Shown here one piece after another: positions 35,458-44,568 of a DNA stretch of 64,000 nucleotides. The stretch comes from Sphingopyxis sp. FD7 (lineage in GTDB: Bacteria; Pseudomonadota; Alphaproteobacteria; Sphingomonadales; Sphingomonadaceae). The position numbers were made by a program, and so were the translations under genes. The notes beneath the pieces were generated by a model. It ran no database searches, was not told the origin of the DNA, and saw nothing but the letters and a program-made list of their open reading frames with translations. Each line of letters starts with the position of its first letter. Within the stretch, counting starts at the first letter, position 1. Location: contig NZ_AP017898.1 of NCBI RefSeq assembly GCF_003609835.1, positions 3,631,615 through 3,695,614 of the forward strand, in the 5' to 3' direction.

Positions 35458-36741
35458 GGCCGGCGCCGACAGCATGGTCCACGCATAGAGCGGCAGCCCC
35501 GCCGCCATCAGGATGAGGCTCATCGCGCTGACGCCGATGCCCGCGCCCCACAGCGTCCAGACGGCATAGGCGAGGCCGATCAGCGCGACCGGGATCGCGA
35601 CGCGCAGCCGCAGCGCCGCGGCGGCGCAGGCGAGATAGAGCCACAAGGTCACCGAGGTCGAGAGCACCGCCATGAAGGTGAACATCTCCGACGTCGACTT
35701 GCTGTTGTTGAGGATGACGCAGGCGGTGGCGATCGCGCTCGACAGCAGCAGCGCGGCGGCGGGCGTGCCGTGGCGATTCTCGCGGCCGAACCAGGCGGGA
35801 AGCAGCCCCTGCCGCGCGAGCGTCGCGGGCAGTTCGGCCTGGATCAGCGTCCAGCCGTTCAGCGTGCCGAGCGCACTGACCGCGGCGAAGGCGGCGATAA
35901 GCGCCGCGGGTCCGGCGCCCCACCAGGTTTCGACGAACAGCGAGAAGGGCGCTGCCGAGCGGGCAACCTCGTCTGCGGGCAGCATCAGCGCGATCGCCGA
36001 ACAGACGATCAGATAGAGGATGCCGGTAGCGAGCGTGCCGATGATCGTCGCGCGGGGGATGGTGAGGGCGGGCTTATCCACCTTGTCGGCGGCGACGCTC
36101 GCCGATTCAAAGCCGAGCAGCGCCCACAAAGTCAGGATCGCCGACCCGCTCACCGCCGCGAGCGACAGCCCGTCGGCGGGGAAGGGGGTGAGCGCCACCG
36201 GCTCGCTACGGCCGAAGGCGATGGGGATCAGGACGATGACGGTGACGAGCGGGATCAGCTTGATGAGCAGGGTCGCGAGCTGAAACCGCCCCGCCGCGCG
36301 CGCGCCGCGCCAGTTGATCGCGGTGACGATCCAGATCAGCGCGATCGTCGACAGCGCCATATGCCGCCCCAGCGCGGGCACGAACAGGCTGAGAAAGCTC
36401 ACCGCCGCGACCGCCAGCGTCACATTCGCGGTCCACACCGACACCCAATAGGCCCAGCCGATCATGAAACTGGGGATGCGGCCAAAGGCGCGCTCGACAA
36501 AGCCGGTTGGTCCCCCTGCGTCGGGGTGGGCGATCGTCAGCCGCGCGAGCACGAAAGCCAGCGCGAGCGCGCCGCCGATCGTGATCGCCCAGCCCGCGAC
36601 GCCGTTCCAGCCAAAGGGCGCGAGGCTCGCGGGGAGCAGGAACACCCCGGAGCCGATCATATTGCCCATGACGAGCGCAATCGCCATCGAAAGGCCGAGC
36701 TTGCGGCGCGGCCTTTCGACGCGATTTTCGGGCGCGGTCAC
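35419..36741 (-). CDS. APC-superfamily amino-acid permease
   Basis: A 440-residue protein with about twelve hydrophobic helices and the APC motif IALVMGNMIGSGVFLLPASLAPFG near residue 20, then GGPTGFVERAFG and ESASVAADKVDKPALTIPRATIIGT. It likely carries amino acids or polyamines across the inner membrane by antiport or proton coupling. The gene follows the TonB receptor by 4 bases and is probably in its transcript. It ends inside the end of the PYROXD2-like gene on the other strand. Confidence 0.88.
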   Translation of the reverse strand: MTAPENRVERPRRKLGLSMAIALVMGNMIGSGVFLLPASLAPFGWNGVAGWAITIGGALALAFVLARLTIAHPDAGGPTGFVERAFGRIPSFMIGWAYWVSVWTANVTLAVAAVSFLSLFVPALGRHMALSTIALIWIVTAINWRGARAAGRFQLATLLIKLIPLVTVIVLIPIAFGRSEPVALTPFPADGLSLAAVSGSAILTLWALLGFESASVAADKVDKPALTIPRATIIGTLATGILYLIVCSAIALMLPADEVARSAAPFSLFVETWWGAGPAALIAAFAAVSALGTLNGWTLIQAELPATLARQGLLPAWFGRENRHGTPAAALLLSSAIATACVILNNSKSTSEMFTFMAVLSTSVTLWLYLACAAAALRLRVAIPVALIGLAYAVWTLWGAGIGVSAMSLILMAAGLPLYAWTMLSAPALTPAGREEPPVA

Positions 36742-36745
36742 CCGG

Positions 36746-39160
36746 TCAGAAGTCCTTGCTGACCTTGATCCCGATCAGCCGCGGCCGGATGACATTGTCG
36801 TAAAAGACGCCGCCCGTGCTGCTGACCCCCTCGGGGTCGCCGCATATCGATTCGCCGCACTGGACCGCGCTGTTGATAACGCCGTTGCTGTTGAACAAAT
36901 TGGTCGCAAAAGCCTCGGCGCTCCACCCCTCGCCCTTGACCCCGACGCTGAGGTCGGCGGTCGTATAGGCTTTGAAATTGCCGACGATGCCGTTCTCGAA
37001 CGGCCGCAGGTCCGACCGCCGCTTGCCGACATGGTTGACCGCGAACTGGACGTGCGCGTCCATATCGCCGACCGGCCATTCGTAGCGCGCCACCGCATTG
37101 CCCTTGAATTTGGCGGTGACGGGCAGGCGGGAACCGCGGGGCGCAAGCGTTTGGTTCTCCTCGTTCGTCTGATCGATCGCGCCGCTTCCGTCGAGATCGA
37201 CATCGACCGTACAGTCGAAATCGGGGTTGGCGATGCGGCAGAAATCGCGGCGGATCGTCGCGTCATTGTAACTGCCGCCAAGGCTGAGCGTGAAACCGCC
37301 CTGGCGGAAGTTCAAGTCCGCCTCGATCCCGCGAATGCGCGCGATGCCCGCATTGCGGATTTCGGTGAGGCCGTTGGCGCCGAGGAAGGAGAGCTGGATA
37401 TTGTTCCAGTCCTCCTGATAGACGGCGCCGTTGAAGCGGACGGGGCCAAAGCTCGTTTTCCACCCGAACTCGTAATTGTCGAGCGTGTCGGGGCCATAGG
37501 GCGGCAAGGTGCCGCGACGGTTGATGCCGCCGGGGCGGAAACCGCGCGACCAGGTGGCGTAAACCAGCACGTCGTCGGTGACCTTGTAGGTCAGGTTGAG
37601 CTTGTGGATGAAATCGGTGTCGCTCGTGCTCTTGTCGAGATTGGTGCACGGCGTTCCCGAAATGATCGGCCCGGTGAAGCAGGCGGCTTCGCCGGTGCGG
37701 CTCGAATAGCCGGCCGAATAGCCGAAGAAACCGACCAGGCTGTTGTCGAACTTGTACACGCGCCCGCCACCGGTCAGCGTCAGCTTGTCGGTGATGTCGA
37801 AGCTGACTTCGCCGAACGCCGCATAGTCGCGGTCGATACGCAGCTGTTTGGTCAGCCAGATATTGCTGTCGGTGCCTGTGACGGTGATCGAATCGGCGAT
37901 ATCGTCGATGATGTAATTCTGTTCGATATTGTGCGATTGGCGCTGCCAGAACAGCCCGCCGATAAAGCGGATGCGCGCGTCGGCGGGGGAGGCGATGCGG
38001 ACTTCGGCAAAGCTGCGCTTATAGCGATCGACCCCCTGAATATATTGGTTCGGGCTGACGAGATCGCCATTGTTGTCATAGAAATAGACGCCGTATCCAT
38101 AGAGCGCGTCATAGAAATAGGCATAGTCCGAATAGTCGCTTTCGACCGTTGTTTTGCGCCGCAAATGCCCGCCCGTCGCGGTCAGATCCCAGCTGCCGAT
38201 CTTGCCCTCGATCGTCAGCGCCGCCTGGATCCATTTGTCCTTGCTATATTCGGGGTTGTACTGGACCGTCTGCAGCTTGCGCGTCACCGCTGTCGAGCGT
38301 TCCTGGGCAAAGCTGCCATTGGCTTCCTGCACCTGTCCCATCAGCGTCGGGCGGATCGTCCAGTCGTCGTCGAGGTCGATGCCGAGCGCGAGGCGCGCGC
38401 CATAGGTGTCGACGTCATTATAATCCTTTTCGACGAGCGCCGCATTGTCCTGCGTGATGCCGCTGCTCGGATAGGTTCGGCTGCCCGCGATATTGTCGAT
38501 ATAGCCCGCATCGTGGCGATACCAGCCGACGAGGCGCAGCGCGGCGCGCTCGCCGAGCGGGGCGTTGACGAAACCTTCGGCGACGCCGCCGATTCCGCCG
38601 CGCGTGACGCTGTTGAGTTCGAGCCCCACCGAACCATAGGTGCCGCTGGTGTCGGGCTGGTTGGTGACCAGCTTGATCGTGCCCGCCATCGAGCTGGCGC
38701 CATAAAGCGTGCCCTGCGGCCCCGCGAGCGCCTCGACGCGCGCGAGATCATAGGCGTGGATGTCGAGCGCGCCCTGGATCGTTGTGATCGGCATTTCGTC
38801 CAGATAGGTGCCGACGGTCGGCAGCGACGCCGAATGGTTGGCATTCTCGCCCGACGCGACACCGCGGAAATAGACCTGGCTGAACCCCGGCGCGAGCGTC
38901 TGGATCGTCACCGAAGGCAGGAATTTGACGACGTCCTGAAACTCCTTGACCTGCAACTCGCCCAGCCGCTCGTTGCCGATCGCGGTGATCGCCAGCGGCA
39001 CGTCCTGCAGATTTTCCTCGCGCTTCGACGCGGTGACGACGATGTCATTGTCGTCCTCCACCGTCGCCTGCTGCGCCAGCGCCGTGCCCGACGTGGCGAG
39101 GATCGTGCCGCCCAGCAGCATCGCGCTGCTCCGCGCCAGCATTTTCGACATATTCCGCAT
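36746..39160 (-). CDS. TonB-dependent outer-membrane receptor
   Basis: An 804-residue receptor with a signal peptide (AMLLGGTILATSGTALAQ), a TonB box-like stretch DIVVTASKREENLQDVPLAIT, the plug domain (residues about 50-165) and a C-terminal beta barrel ending in aromatic IGIKVSKDF. This form is typical of sphingomonads, where such receptors carry siderophores, sugars or other large substrates. The substrate is unknown. ATG 39160 follows GAGGGGGG. The permease gene follows at 4 bases, so the pair may form an uptake route, receptor in the outer membrane and permease in the inner membrane. Confidence 0.92.
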   Translation of the reverse strand: MRNMSKMLARSSAMLLGGTILATSGTALAQQATVEDDNDIVVTASKREENLQDVPLAITAIGNERLGELQVKEFQDVVKFLPSVTIQTLAPGFSQVYFRGVASGENANHSASLPTVGTYLDEMPITTIQGALDIHAYDLARVEALAGPQGTLYGASSMAGTIKLVTNQPDTSGTYGSVGLELNSVTRGGIGGVAEGFVNAPLGERAALRLVGWYRHDAGYIDNIAGSRTYPSSGITQDNAALVEKDYNDVDTYGARLALGIDLDDDWTIRPTLMGQVQEANGSFAQERSTAVTRKLQTVQYNPEYSKDKWIQAALTIEGKIGSWDLTATGGHLRRKTTVESDYSDYAYFYDALYGYGVYFYDNNGDLVSPNQYIQGVDRYKRSFAEVRIASPADARIRFIGGLFWQRQSHNIEQNYIIDDIADSITVTGTDSNIWLTKQLRIDRDYAAFGEVSFDITDKLTLTGGGRVYKFDNSLVGFFGYSAGYSSRTGEAACFTGPIISGTPCTNLDKSTSDTDFIHKLNLTYKVTDDVLVYATWSRGFRPGGINRRGTLPPYGPDTLDNYEFGWKTSFGPVRFNGAVYQEDWNNIQLSFLGANGLTEIRNAGIARIRGIEADLNFRQGGFTLSLGGSYNDATIRRDFCRIANPDFDCTVDVDLDGSGAIDQTNEENQTLAPRGSRLPVTAKFKGNAVARYEWPVGDMDAHVQFAVNHVGKRRSDLRPFENGIVGNFKAYTTADLSVGVKGEGWSAEAFATNLFNSNGVINSAVQCGESICGDPEGVSSTGGVFYDNVIRPRLIGIKVSKDF

Positions 39161-39348
39161 GAGACCCCCCTCGATGACATCGCTATGACAGGAGAATGAC
39201 GCAGCGCAGTACAAGCGCAAGCCTAGTTCGTCGGTGCGCCCGGCCATTGGTCGAAAATGTCGCCGGATGTTGCCCAAAGGCAACGTTTCGTGCGGAAGGC
39301 GGGGGGAGAGTGGAGTTGAGCGCGGAAAAAATCAGACCTTTACCCAGT

Positions 39349-39426
39349 CGTCATCCCGGCGAAGGCCGGGATCTCACCCTATCGGTTTACCGCACCGGCG
39401 AGATCCCGGCCTTCGCCGGGATGACG
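39349..39426. repeat. Intergenic paired palindrome, family A (copy 4)
   Basis: Same length and centre as the copy at 13933 and again with exact reverse-complement arms, but the base pair in the middle of each arm is changed symmetrically (GCGAAGG versus GCGCAGG). It lies in the 309-base gap 39161-39469. The rest of that gap holds the receptor promoter region (39161-39348), in which I see no clear site. Confidence 0.85.
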
Positions 39427-39469
39427 AATATGGTTCGGGCGGGAATCCATCCATCTCCGCCACCGACGC

Positions 39470-41284
39470 CTATATCAAGCCCGTCGGAACCGCCGGATAG
39501 GCCGCCAGCACCGGCCCGAGAGCATCAGTCAGCGGTTCCAGCCACTCGGCATAAGGACGCCACTGATCGACGCCGTCGCGGTTGATCGGGCGCCGCACCT
39601 GTTCGCTCGATGCCGTCCGCACCGCGCGCGCATTGGCGTGGAAGTCCATGCAGCCCTCCTCGAACGGCTGGCCCAGGAAAGCGAGCATCGCACGCACTTC
39701 GGCCTCGGGATCGGCGAGCAGCGCTTCGTGGATCACGCGGTGGACGCGCCCCGGCTGCACCGTGTCGAGATGCGCCATCAACCGCACATAGTCGCGGTAA
39801 TAGGCGCCCATGTCGGACAGGCGATAGCTGAACGCCTGTCCCTTCGCGAAATGCTGGCGAAAGTTCGACCAGCAGCAATCGAGCGGGTGGCGCCGCGCGT
39901 CGATGATCCTTGCATTGGGCAGGATCAGCCGGATGAGCGGGGCATAGAGCCAGTTGTTCGGCAGCTTGTCGATATAGAGCGGCCTGGCGGTCTTGCGCTG
40001 CACCGCGGTGCGGCGCAGGAAGGCGGCGCCCATTTCGGCGAGCTTGCCGGGCGATGCCTCGGCCAGCGCCGCGACCCAGTGGCGACCCTCGCCCTTCGCC
40101 TCGCGGCCAAGGCCGAGCGCGATCGCGGGGATGTCGGGCAGCTCCATCGTCCCCTCGATCGCCGAATGGCTCGCCAAAATCTGTTCGATCAATGTCGATC
40201 CCGCGCGCGGCATCCCCAGGATGAACACCGGATCGCCGCTGGGGTCGCCCTGTCCGGCGCGGTCGGCAAAGAAAGCGGCGGTGCAGGTCGCGATCGCCGC
40301 GTCGACGATCGCCGTCGTTTCGGCGGCGTCATATCCGAGCTGGCCCGCGCGGATCGCATTGCCCGCGGCATAATGGCGAAACGCCGCTGCATGGTCGCCC
40401 GCATCGTCATACGCCTTGCCGAGCGCGAAGTGCAGGTGCAGCCGATCGTCGTCGCGCTCCGCCCCGGCCGGATCGGCGGCGGCGAGCGCCGCCTCCATCG
40501 CCTGCCGGTCTGCTTCGCCAAAACGGATCGTCTTGAGATTGGCGAGGCTCCACCAGATTTCGCCCAGTCCCGGCTCGGCGTCGAGGCCGCGGCGATAGGC
40601 GGCGATGCTGTCGTCCTGCCGCCCCACGGTCTTGAGCATATGGCCATAGCTCATCCACAGCCTGGCGTGGCCGGGGAAGCGCTCGACCAGCTCGGCATAG
40701 AGCGCGATCGCTTCGTCATAACCGCCGATCCGGCCGAGCGCGGCGGCCTTGAGGTTCGCGTGCGCGGGATTGTCGGGGTCGCCCGCCAGCACCGCGTCGA
40801 GCGTTTCGACCGCCTCGGCATAGCGGTTCTGCTTGTAGAGCACGGTGGCCAGATTGGCGCGCGCCGCGCCGAACGCGGGCGCCAGTTCGAGCGCGCGCGT
40901 CAGCAGCTTTTCGGCGTCGCCATAGCGGCCGATCCGTCCCGCGACCTCGGCGAGCATCCGGATCGCCGCGACGTCGGTCGGGTCTTCTTTCAGCCGCGCG
41001 CGCAGCGCCGCCTCGGCGTCGGGAAGGCGGTTTTCGGCGAGCGCCAGCGCTGCGGCGATCATCGCCTCGTCATGCACCGCCGCGCCAACCGCCGCGAGCG
41101 CGGCGTCGGCGGCTTCGTCCGCGCGGCCGAGCCGACGCAGCGCCTCGGCCGCGATGCGGTGCGCCGCCGCCGATGTCGGAACCACCGCGACGATCGCGCG
41201 CGCCTGTTCGAGCGCCGCGCCGGGCTGGCCGTTCAGCAGTCGGCGGGCGTTGGCGAGCGCCTCATCGTGGGTGATCGTCGCCAA
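39470..41284 (-). CDS. TPR-containing sulfotransferase-family protein
   Basis: A 604-residue protein. Residues about 1-300 are tetratricopeptide repeats (for example LGRADEAADAALAAVGAAV, YAEAVETLDAVLAGDPDNPAHANL). The C-terminal domain resembles sulfotransferase_3/sulfotransferase families: the PAPS-binding P-loop ILGMPRAGSTLIEQILASH at about 345 and the RRHPLDCCWSNFRQHF block at about 460. The start is TTG at 41284, with GAGG 8 bases upstream. It follows the DsbA-like gene by 9 bases. Whether it transfers sulfate is inferred; the acceptor is unknown, and many such TPR fusions are uncharacterised. Confidence 0.82.
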   Translation of the reverse strand: MATITHDEALANARRLLNGQPGAALEQARAIVAVVPTSAAAHRIAAEALRRLGRADEAADAALAAVGAAVHDEAMIAAALALAENRLPDAEAALRARLKEDPTDVAAIRMLAEVAGRIGRYGDAEKLLTRALELAPAFGAARANLATVLYKQNRYAEAVETLDAVLAGDPDNPAHANLKAAALGRIGGYDEAIALYAELVERFPGHARLWMSYGHMLKTVGRQDDSIAAYRRGLDAEPGLGEIWWSLANLKTIRFGEADRQAMEAALAAADPAGAERDDDRLHLHFALGKAYDDAGDHAAAFRHYAAGNAIRAGQLGYDAAETTAIVDAAIATCTAAFFADRAGQGDPSGDPVFILGMPRAGSTLIEQILASHSAIEGTMELPDIPAIALGLGREAKGEGRHWVAALAEASPGKLAEMGAAFLRRTAVQRKTARPLYIDKLPNNWLYAPLIRLILPNARIIDARRHPLDCCWSNFRQHFAKGQAFSYRLSDMGAYYRDYVRLMAHLDTVQPGRVHRVIHEALLADPEAEVRAMLAFLGQPFEEGCMDFHANARAVRTASSEQVRRPINRDGVDQWRPYAEWLEPLTDALGPVLAAYPAVPTGLI

Positions 41285-41293
41285 TGCCGCGCC

Positions 41294-42865
41294 TCAGCCC
41301 GCCGCCCGCGCTTTGCCGATCGCCTGTCGCAGCACGTCATAACCGACCTGCCCCTGCAGCAGCTGGTCCCCGACGATCCATGTCGGCGTGGCGTTGAGCT
41401 GAAGCTGCGACGCGATCGCCATATTGCTGTCGATCTCGCGCTGGAACAGCGCCTCGTTCGCGGTCGCATCGGCGCTGCCGTCGGTGACGACGCCCGCACG
41501 CGCCGCCGCCGCCGCAATCGCCTCGGGATCGAGCGAGCTTGCCGCGAACATCGCATGGTGAAAGGCGTCATATTTGCCCTGTCGCGCCGCGGCGAGCGCC
41601 ATGATCGCGGCGTCGCGGCTCTGCGGCGCGATGATCGGCAGTTCGCGGAACACGACCTTCAGGCGCTTGTCCTCGCGGATCAGCCGGTCGACGTCGGGCA
41701 CGCTCGCGCGGCAGAAGCCGCAGGCATAGTCGGTAAAGACCACCAGCGTCACGTCGCCGTCGGCATTGCCCGCCCACGCCCCGGCGTAGGGCTTTTCGAG
41801 CGCCGGGCGCACCGCGTCGATGGCCTTGGCGATCTCGCGCCCGCGCTGCGCTTCCAGCGCTTCGGGGATGATCTGCGGGTTCGCCTTGATATAGTCGGCG
41901 ACGACGGTTTCGACCTCGCTCTTGCTGAGCCCGCCGCCCATGCGCCCGCCGAGCCAGAAAGCCGTCGCGAGCAGCAGGACGCCGCCCCCGGCCAGCGCCC
42001 ACCGGCGCATCGAACCGCTCTCCATACCCGTCCCCTTCAACGCCGACAGCCGCCCCGCCGACACGGTCGTTTCGCCCGCTGGTCTCGTCTCCGACGCCTT
42101 GATCAGCGGCGAGCGGTCATCGCCGTCCAGCGTGCTTGCTGTCGCCTTTGGTACGGGTTTCGCGATCACGGGAATTGCGGCATCGCCCGCAAAGAGCGGC
42201 AGGTCGGGTGCGGCGGGCGCCTTTGCTTCGGCCGCGGTCGCTTCGCGCGCGAGCAATTGTTCGAGCCCCGAGGGCGGCGGCGGCTCCGCGCGCGGTGCGG
42301 GGCGCAGCTTTTCGCTGCCCGCTTTGGCGATGTCCGCCACCCCGGCCTTTGCCTTGTCGGCGACCTCGCCCACCCCGCGTCCTGCTTTGCTCGACAGCTT
42401 CCGCGCCCTGTCGCCGAGCGCCATTTTCGCCCATGCGTCGCCGCTCGCCTTCGTCGCCGCACGGCCGACGCGTGCCGATCCGCGCCCCGCCGCCCGCGCG
42501 GCGCGCATGGCGGCGGCGGCCGTCCTGCGTGCAAACGCGTCGGCGCGCCGCGGGATTTCCATGGCTTCGACCCGCGCCGGAATATCGGCGCGCTCGCCGA
42601 CACGAATCGTCCAGTCGGCAAAGGCTTCGGCGCCGCGTCGAATCCGCATCCAAAGCTTTGTCGCGCGCGTCCTGATCGCTTCGGGCTGCGCCAGCGGCGC
42701 GCGGCGCGGCGTCTCGGGTTTGTCATAGCGCGTCAGATCGATACCGAGCGGCGGTTCGTCCTTGGGCTTGGCAAGCCCCTCGCCGGGCAGCGGCGCGCTC
42801 GCGTCCGGCGTCGGCGCGGGGTCGCGCAGCCAGGGCTGATAATAATCGTCTTTTCTGTCCGTCAC
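41294..42865 (-). CDS. DsbA-family protein with a long cytosolic N-terminal region (or internal start at 42025)
   Basis: The C-terminal domain is thioredoxin-like: CGFC at about residues 382-385 in TDYACGFCRAS, and the cis-proline segment NATPTWIVG later. A single transmembrane segment (WALAGGGVLLLATAFWLGG, about 289-307) would put this domain in the periplasm. Before it lie about 285 hydrophilic residues, rich in Ala, Arg and Lys. The start is GTG 42865 (AAGGG 8 bases upstream) for a 523-residue protein. However, ATG 42025 has AAGGGG at 6 bases and gives a 243-residue protein of normal DsbA size. Both could be used. It probably oxidises or isomerises disulfides outside the cytosol. Neighbours are a periplasmic M48 protease and a TPR-sulfotransferase. 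Confidence 0.75.
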   Translation of the reverse strand: MTDRKDDYYQPWLRDPAPTPDASAPLPGEGLAKPKDEPPLGIDLTRYDKPETPRRAPLAQPEAIRTRATKLWMRIRRGAEAFADWTIRVGERADIPARVEAMEIPRRADAFARRTAAAAMRAARAAGRGSARVGRAATKASGDAWAKMALGDRARKLSSKAGRGVGEVADKAKAGVADIAKAGSEKLRPAPRAEPPPPSGLEQLLAREATAAEAKAPAAPDLPLFAGDAAIPVIAKPVPKATASTLDGDDRSPLIKASETRPAGETTVSAGRLSALKGTGMESGSMRRWALAGGGVLLLATAFWLGGRMGGGLSKSEVETVVADYIKANPQIIPEALEAQRGREIAKAIDAVRPALEKPYAGAWAGNADGDVTLVVFTDYACGFCRASVPDVDRLIREDKRLKVVFRELPIIAPQSRDAAIMALAAARQGKYDAFHHAMFAASSLDPEAIAAAAARAGVVTDGSADATANEALFQREIDSNMAIASQLQLNATPTWIVGDQLLQGQVGYDVLRQAIGKARAAG

Positions 42866-42920
42866 TTGTTGCCCTTGCGCATCGGTTGGGCGATGCGGTC
42901 CCCCGCTGGTTCGCGCGAGT

Positions 42921-44324
42921 CTAACGCCGTTTCCGCTCGCGTTCCACCTCGGCGCGAGCGACCAGCGAAATATCCTGTGCGCGGATCCAGTCGGGCGATC
43001 CCTGGGGCAGACCCTGCATCGCCAGTTCGGCATTACGCAGCGCCAGCGCCGGCTGTCTACCCTCGAGGTTATAGCGTTCGGCCGAGGCGAGCGCGGCGCG
43101 CGCCTGATCGCCCTTGTTCGCATAGACGATGCCCAGCTGATACCAGGCAAAGGGGTTCTGATTGTCGAGCGCGACCGCGGTTTTCAGAACCTTTTCCGCC
43201 TCGGCATAATGGGCGGGGTCCTCGGTCGCGATCAACGCATGGCCGAGCGTCGCGGCGATCAGCGGTTGCGCGCGCGACCTGGCCACCGCCTTGCGCAGCG
43301 CAGGAATCGCCTCGTCGGGGCGCCCCGATTCGAGCAGGATCTGGCCTTCGAGTTCGAGGAAATAGGGATCGTCGGGATCGGTGGCGAGCAATTTCTCGAC
43401 CTCGGCCAGCGCCTTTTGCGGATAGGCGCTCTTGTGCCAGGCATAGGCGCGCGCATAGCGTGCCGGGATGCTGCCGTCGCTTTCGGGGAACTTGCGCAGC
43501 GTCCGTTCGGGTTCGGCCATATAACCCGACAGCTTGGCCTTGACGCGCTGGAACCGCTTTTCGATCGCGGGGTCGGCCGGCTTGTCCCAGGCCGGGTCGA
43601 TGACATAGACTTCGCGCAGCGTCTGGATGCGGTCGCCCGACATCGGATGCGTCCGGCCATAGGCCTGATCGTCGTCCTGCTTGATGCCATAGCGAAACTC
43701 CAGATTCTGGAGCTTCTTGAAAAAGGCCAGGCTGCCGCGCCCGCTGATCCCCGCCTTCGACAGATATTGCGCGCCCGCCGCGTCGGCGGTCGATTCCTGC
43801 ACGCGGCTGAAGGCGAGGAACTTGCCGAGCGCGGCCTGCTGCCCCGCCATCATGATACCCATGCCGGCCTCGCCGCCGCCCGCCGCGATCGCCGCGGCGC
43901 CGAGCAGCAGGCTGAGCAGCGAAATGCTCGTCGCGGCGCTCGCGCCGTCGTTGATGCGGATCGCGTGGCCGCCCATCACATGCCCCAGTTCGTGCGCGAG
44001 TACGCCCTGCACCTCTTCGGCGCTGTCGGCGGCCTCGATCAGTCCGCTGAAGACATAAATGTCCTGGCTTCCCGCGACGAAGGCGTTGATACTGCGGTCG
44101 CCGAGCAGGTGGACGCGGACCTGCCCCGGTTGCAGCCCCGCCGCGACGAGGAGTGGGTCCATCATGTCCTGGAACAGCGCCTCGGTCTCGGCATCGCGCA
44201 GGATCGACTGAGCGGCCGCGGGGCGCGCCGCGACGGCGATCATCGCGAGCAGCGTGAGCAGGATATGGAAAAGGGAGCGCAAGCCATGCGCCCCGGACGC
44301 GGACTGCGGCGGGAAAGCGGTCAT
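42921..44324 (-). CDS. Exported M48 metalloprotease with TPR region (BepA-like)
   Basis: A 467-residue protein: signal peptide (FHILLTLLAMIAVAARPAAAQ), M48 domain with HELGH at about 111-115 and a downstream acidic segment FSRVQESTADAAG for the third zinc ligand, and a C-terminal TPR region (about 280-467). This is the BepA/YfgC layout of outer-membrane quality-control proteases, which work in the periplasm together with the BAM machinery. ATG 44324 follows AAGGGCGG; the longer frame from 44369 adds 15 residues. Downstream 55 bases lies the DsbA-like gene, so disulfide handling and envelope proteolysis are encoded side by side. Confidence 0.88.
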   Translation of the reverse strand: MTAFPPQSASGAHGLRSLFHILLTLLAMIAVAARPAAAQSILRDAETEALFQDMMDPLLVAAGLQPGQVRVHLLGDRSINAFVAGSQDIYVFSGLIEAADSAEEVQGVLAHELGHVMGGHAIRINDGASAATSISLLSLLLGAAAIAAGGGEAGMGIMMAGQQAALGKFLAFSRVQESTADAAGAQYLSKAGISGRGSLAFFKKLQNLEFRYGIKQDDDQAYGRTHPMSGDRIQTLREVYVIDPAWDKPADPAIEKRFQRVKAKLSGYMAEPERTLRKFPESDGSIPARYARAYAWHKSAYPQKALAEVEKLLATDPDDPYFLELEGQILLESGRPDEAIPALRKAVARSRAQPLIAATLGHALIATEDPAHYAEAEKVLKTAVALDNQNPFAWYQLGIVYANKGDQARAALASAERYNLEGRQPALALRNAELAMQGLPQGSPDWIRAQDISLVARAEVERERKRR

Positions 44325-44460
44325 CGCCGCCCTTCTTGCGCCGCGCGCCTGAACCTCGAGTGAAGCCATGGGGGCTTATTGGGGGGCAGCGCGCGCGGGC
44401 GCAAGCGCGTCGTGCGATTTCCGCGATGGGCCGCTGTACCGGGATGTTGTGACAATCCCT

Positions 44461-44542
44461 GCACCCCCGCGAAGGCAGGGCCCATCACCGGCCGGTCCAA
44501 AATCGAACCATCGGGAGATGGGGCCCCGCCTTCGCGGGGGCA
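44461..44542. repeat. Intergenic palindromic repeat, family C-like (copy 3)
   Basis: GCACCCCCGCGAAGGCAGGG pairs with GGGGCCCCGCCTTCGC followed by GGGGGC. It stands between the ends of rne and the start of the M48 gene. It could limit read-through from rne, which comes from upstream. Confidence 0.7.
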
Positions 44543-44568
44543 CACGGAAACTCAATCAGTGCAGCGCA

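Noticed and set aside
36464..39199. A 911-codon open frame on the plus strand
   Set aside because: Antisense to the TonB-dependent receptor and the permease; composition is of Arg/Asp/Gly/Val repeats without any domain.
39638..43543. A 1301-codon open frame on the plus strand
   Set aside because: It is antisense to the TPR-sulfotransferase, the DsbA-like and the M48 genes, which have clear motifs. Long open antisense frames are expected from strong GC bias at third positions.
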